Shown: positions 62,640 to 64,000 of the stretch, in pieces
Layout: each line of letters starts with the position of its first letter
How positions within the stretch are numbered: position 1 is the stretch's first letter
NCBI RefSeq assembly: GCF_041261445.1
Contig: NZ_JBGCCU010000037.1
Location: forward strand, 37,542 to 101,541
Reading direction: 5' to 3'
Source: Catenulispora sp. EB89
Lineage (GTDB): Bacteria; Actinomycetota; Actinomycetes; Streptomycetales; Catenulisporaceae
DNA: 64,000 nt
The notes under the pieces: model-generated
Told to the model about the DNA's origin: nothing
Seen by the model: the letters and a program-made list of their open reading frames with translations, nothing else
Database searches by the model: none
Made by a program: the position numbers and the translations under genes

Positions 62640-63888
62640 CCGTTCCGAGGCCGGTGTGGACGCGGATGGCTTGGCGGGTCTTTCGGGTGCGGTTGATGTG
62701 TCGGTCGTGCCAGTCCGGGCCCAGGTCGCAGAACCGTGCGTCGGATCGTCGATGAGGATCCAGCAGATCTCCAGGATGTTGCGGGCGACGGCGACCATGG
62801 CCTTCTTGGCCGGGGCGTGTTTGACGATCCGCCGGTAGCGGGCTCCCAGGAAGGTTTTGGTGCGTCCGGCGTTCATAGCGGCCTGGCCAAGGGGTCCCTT
62901 GAGCCAGCCGTTGCCCTTGCCGGCCGGTCCGTGGGTGTTCTTGGCCCCGGACTGGATGGTGCGCGGGACGAGTTTGGCCCAGGAGGCGAGGTGGCCGGGG
63001 GTGGGGAAGATGCTCATGTCGACGCCGATCTCGGCAACGATGGCGGCGGCGGTGTCCCGGCCGACCCCGGGGATCTCATCGAGCCGGTCCAGCAGGGCCA
63101 TCCGGGTCGGGTGGTCGTCATCCGGCGGGGGCGTGGGGTCGATCGCGGCGATGGCCTGCTCGATCCGTGTGGAGAGCTCCTCGATCTGGGCGGTGAGCCG
63201 GTCGTGGTCCTCCAGCAGCATCTCGATGAGGTAGGCGTGGTGGTCTTCGAACTGTCCGGTCAGCGCCTCGGCGCGGGATCTTCACGCGCATCCGGCCGCG
63301 GGCCAGCTCGGCCAGGGTTGTCGGATTGCGCTCCCCGGCCACCAGCGCCTCCAGCATCGCCCGGCCGCTCACCCCGAACAGGTCCGAGGCGCCGTCGGTC
63401 TTGTCCGAGACCTTCAGGCACGCGTCCTCCAGAACCTTCTCGATCCGGTTGCGGAACCGGGAACGGTCTTCGGTCAAAGCAGTGCGCAGCCGAGTCAGGC
63501 CGCGCAGTTGCCGGATCGGTTTGGGCGGCACGAAGGAAGGCCGCAGCATCCCGCGCTCGGCCAGCTTCGCCAGCCAGATCGCGTCCAGCTTGTCGGTCTT
63601 GGGCCGGCCCGGCACGTTCTTCACCTCCCGGGCGTTCACCAGCCAGCATCGCAGGCCCCGCGCCTCCAGCTGGTAGAAGAACGGCCGCCAGTAGTCCGAC
63701 GTCGCCTCCATCACCACCAGCTCGATACCCTGGCAGGCCAGGTGGTCGCCGAGTTCGGCGATGGCGTTGGTGATCGCCTTGACCCCGAACGTCTTTTGCA
63801 CCCGCCGATCCGGGTTCTTCTCACTCGGCACCCGCGTGCACACCATCGCGGACGCCTTAGCAATGTCGATCGCCGCCACCCGCGCCAC
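62640..63888 (-). pseudogene. IS110-family transposase with two frameshifts
   Basis: The N-terminal RuvC-like DEDD domain is intact: AAIDIAKASAMVC, VVMEATSDYWRP and RPKTDKLDAIWLAKL. The frame changes near 63270 (before LTGQFEDHHAYLIEMLLED) and again near 62743, where one missing base in a C run separates ILIDDP from DARFCDLGPDWHDRHI. The C-terminal transposase_20 domain (DEIPGVGRDTAAAIVAEIGV, TPGHLASWAKLVP) is present. IS110 elements lack long inverted repeats; ends are not defined here. Confidence 0.75.
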
Positions 63889-63909
63889 CTGCTCGACGGC
63901 CTGCTCTAG

Positions 63910-64000
63910 GCCGTGTCTGAAAAGTGAGGTGTGAGCGCCTGAGCCGTCACGGCTCGGGCGCCCTGGTGTTGCAGGATGCTGACAAGCAGGTGAGGTCTCT
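63910..64000 (+). mobile_element. Possible left end of another IS
   Basis: GGCCGTGTCTGAAAAG resembles the terminal repeat (GGCCGTGTCTGACAA) found at the ends of many actinobacterial IS5-like elements. A hairpin (GCGCCTGAGCCG / CGGCTCGGGCGC, one mismatch) follows. The element would extend beyond the window. Confidence 0.3.

Noticed and set aside
1..64000. CRISPR array or rRNA
   Set aside because: No series of regularly spaced direct repeats and no rRNA-like sequence was seen; the only tandem repeats have two copies.

Overview
High-GC DNA from an actinobacterium (Actinomycetota). The genes use GTG and TTG starts freely, overlap by 4 nt (ATGA or GTGA), and include Tat and lipoprotein exporters, an ABC sugar transporter with no ATPase of its own, LigB-type DNA ligase, NB-ARC/TPR regulators and T7SS-type toxin remnants. 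Genus cannot be fixed from the sequence; Streptomyces- or Catenulispora-like genomes fit.

Positions 1-17093 are a carbohydrate-utilisation locus under a LacI-family regulator whose 3' end is at the left edge. A perfect 12-bp LacI-type palindrome sits between a divergent SMP-30 lactonase and a rightward operon of about 16 kb. That operon encodes a GH36-type glycosidase, a Tat-exported GH39-like/CBM9-like hydrolase, a ManD/RspA-type dehydratase, a lipoprotein sugar binder with two permeases, a 1287-residue lyase-like protein with FnIII domains, uronate dehydrogenase, an SDR and UxuA mannonate dehydratase. Together these supply both an oxidative route (uronate to aldarolactone to aldarate) and the fructuronate-mannonate-KDG route, so the polymer degraded probably contains uronic acids.

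Positions 17.2-30.2 kb hold housekeeping and small accessory genes: four Nudix proteins in all across the window's left half and centre, a rhomboid-like membrane protein, ATP-dependent DNA ligase, an orphan DUF234-type ATPase, a secreted I36-like protein with a small LuxR-type regulator, an HNH nuclease and an XRE/TPR regulator.

At 30281-30310 lies a copy of the 3' end of tmRNA (ssrA) without the rest of the gene, the usual footprint of an integrated element. Everything to its right looks like a defence island: a decayed two-gene CBASS (patatin effector plus CD-NTase), a leftward operon with a complete type I R-M system, two unknown proteins and an 880-residue PLD-like protein, a methylase-like/specificity fusion with lost catalytic motifs, a divergent second type I pair that lacks an S gene, a PIN_8 protein, remnants of a DISARM-like helicase, and an NLR-like STAND ATPase next to a small protein that shares its amyloid-like motif. 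The last pair is the most interesting candidate system.

The right end (60.5-64 kb) is a junkyard of mobile DNA: a truncated T7SS toxin, a complete 1416-bp IS5-family element with 27-bp inverted repeats, a truncated VirD4-type coupling protein and a frameshifted IS110 element. Several single-base indels lie in homopolymer runs, so some apparent pseudogenes need checking against reads.
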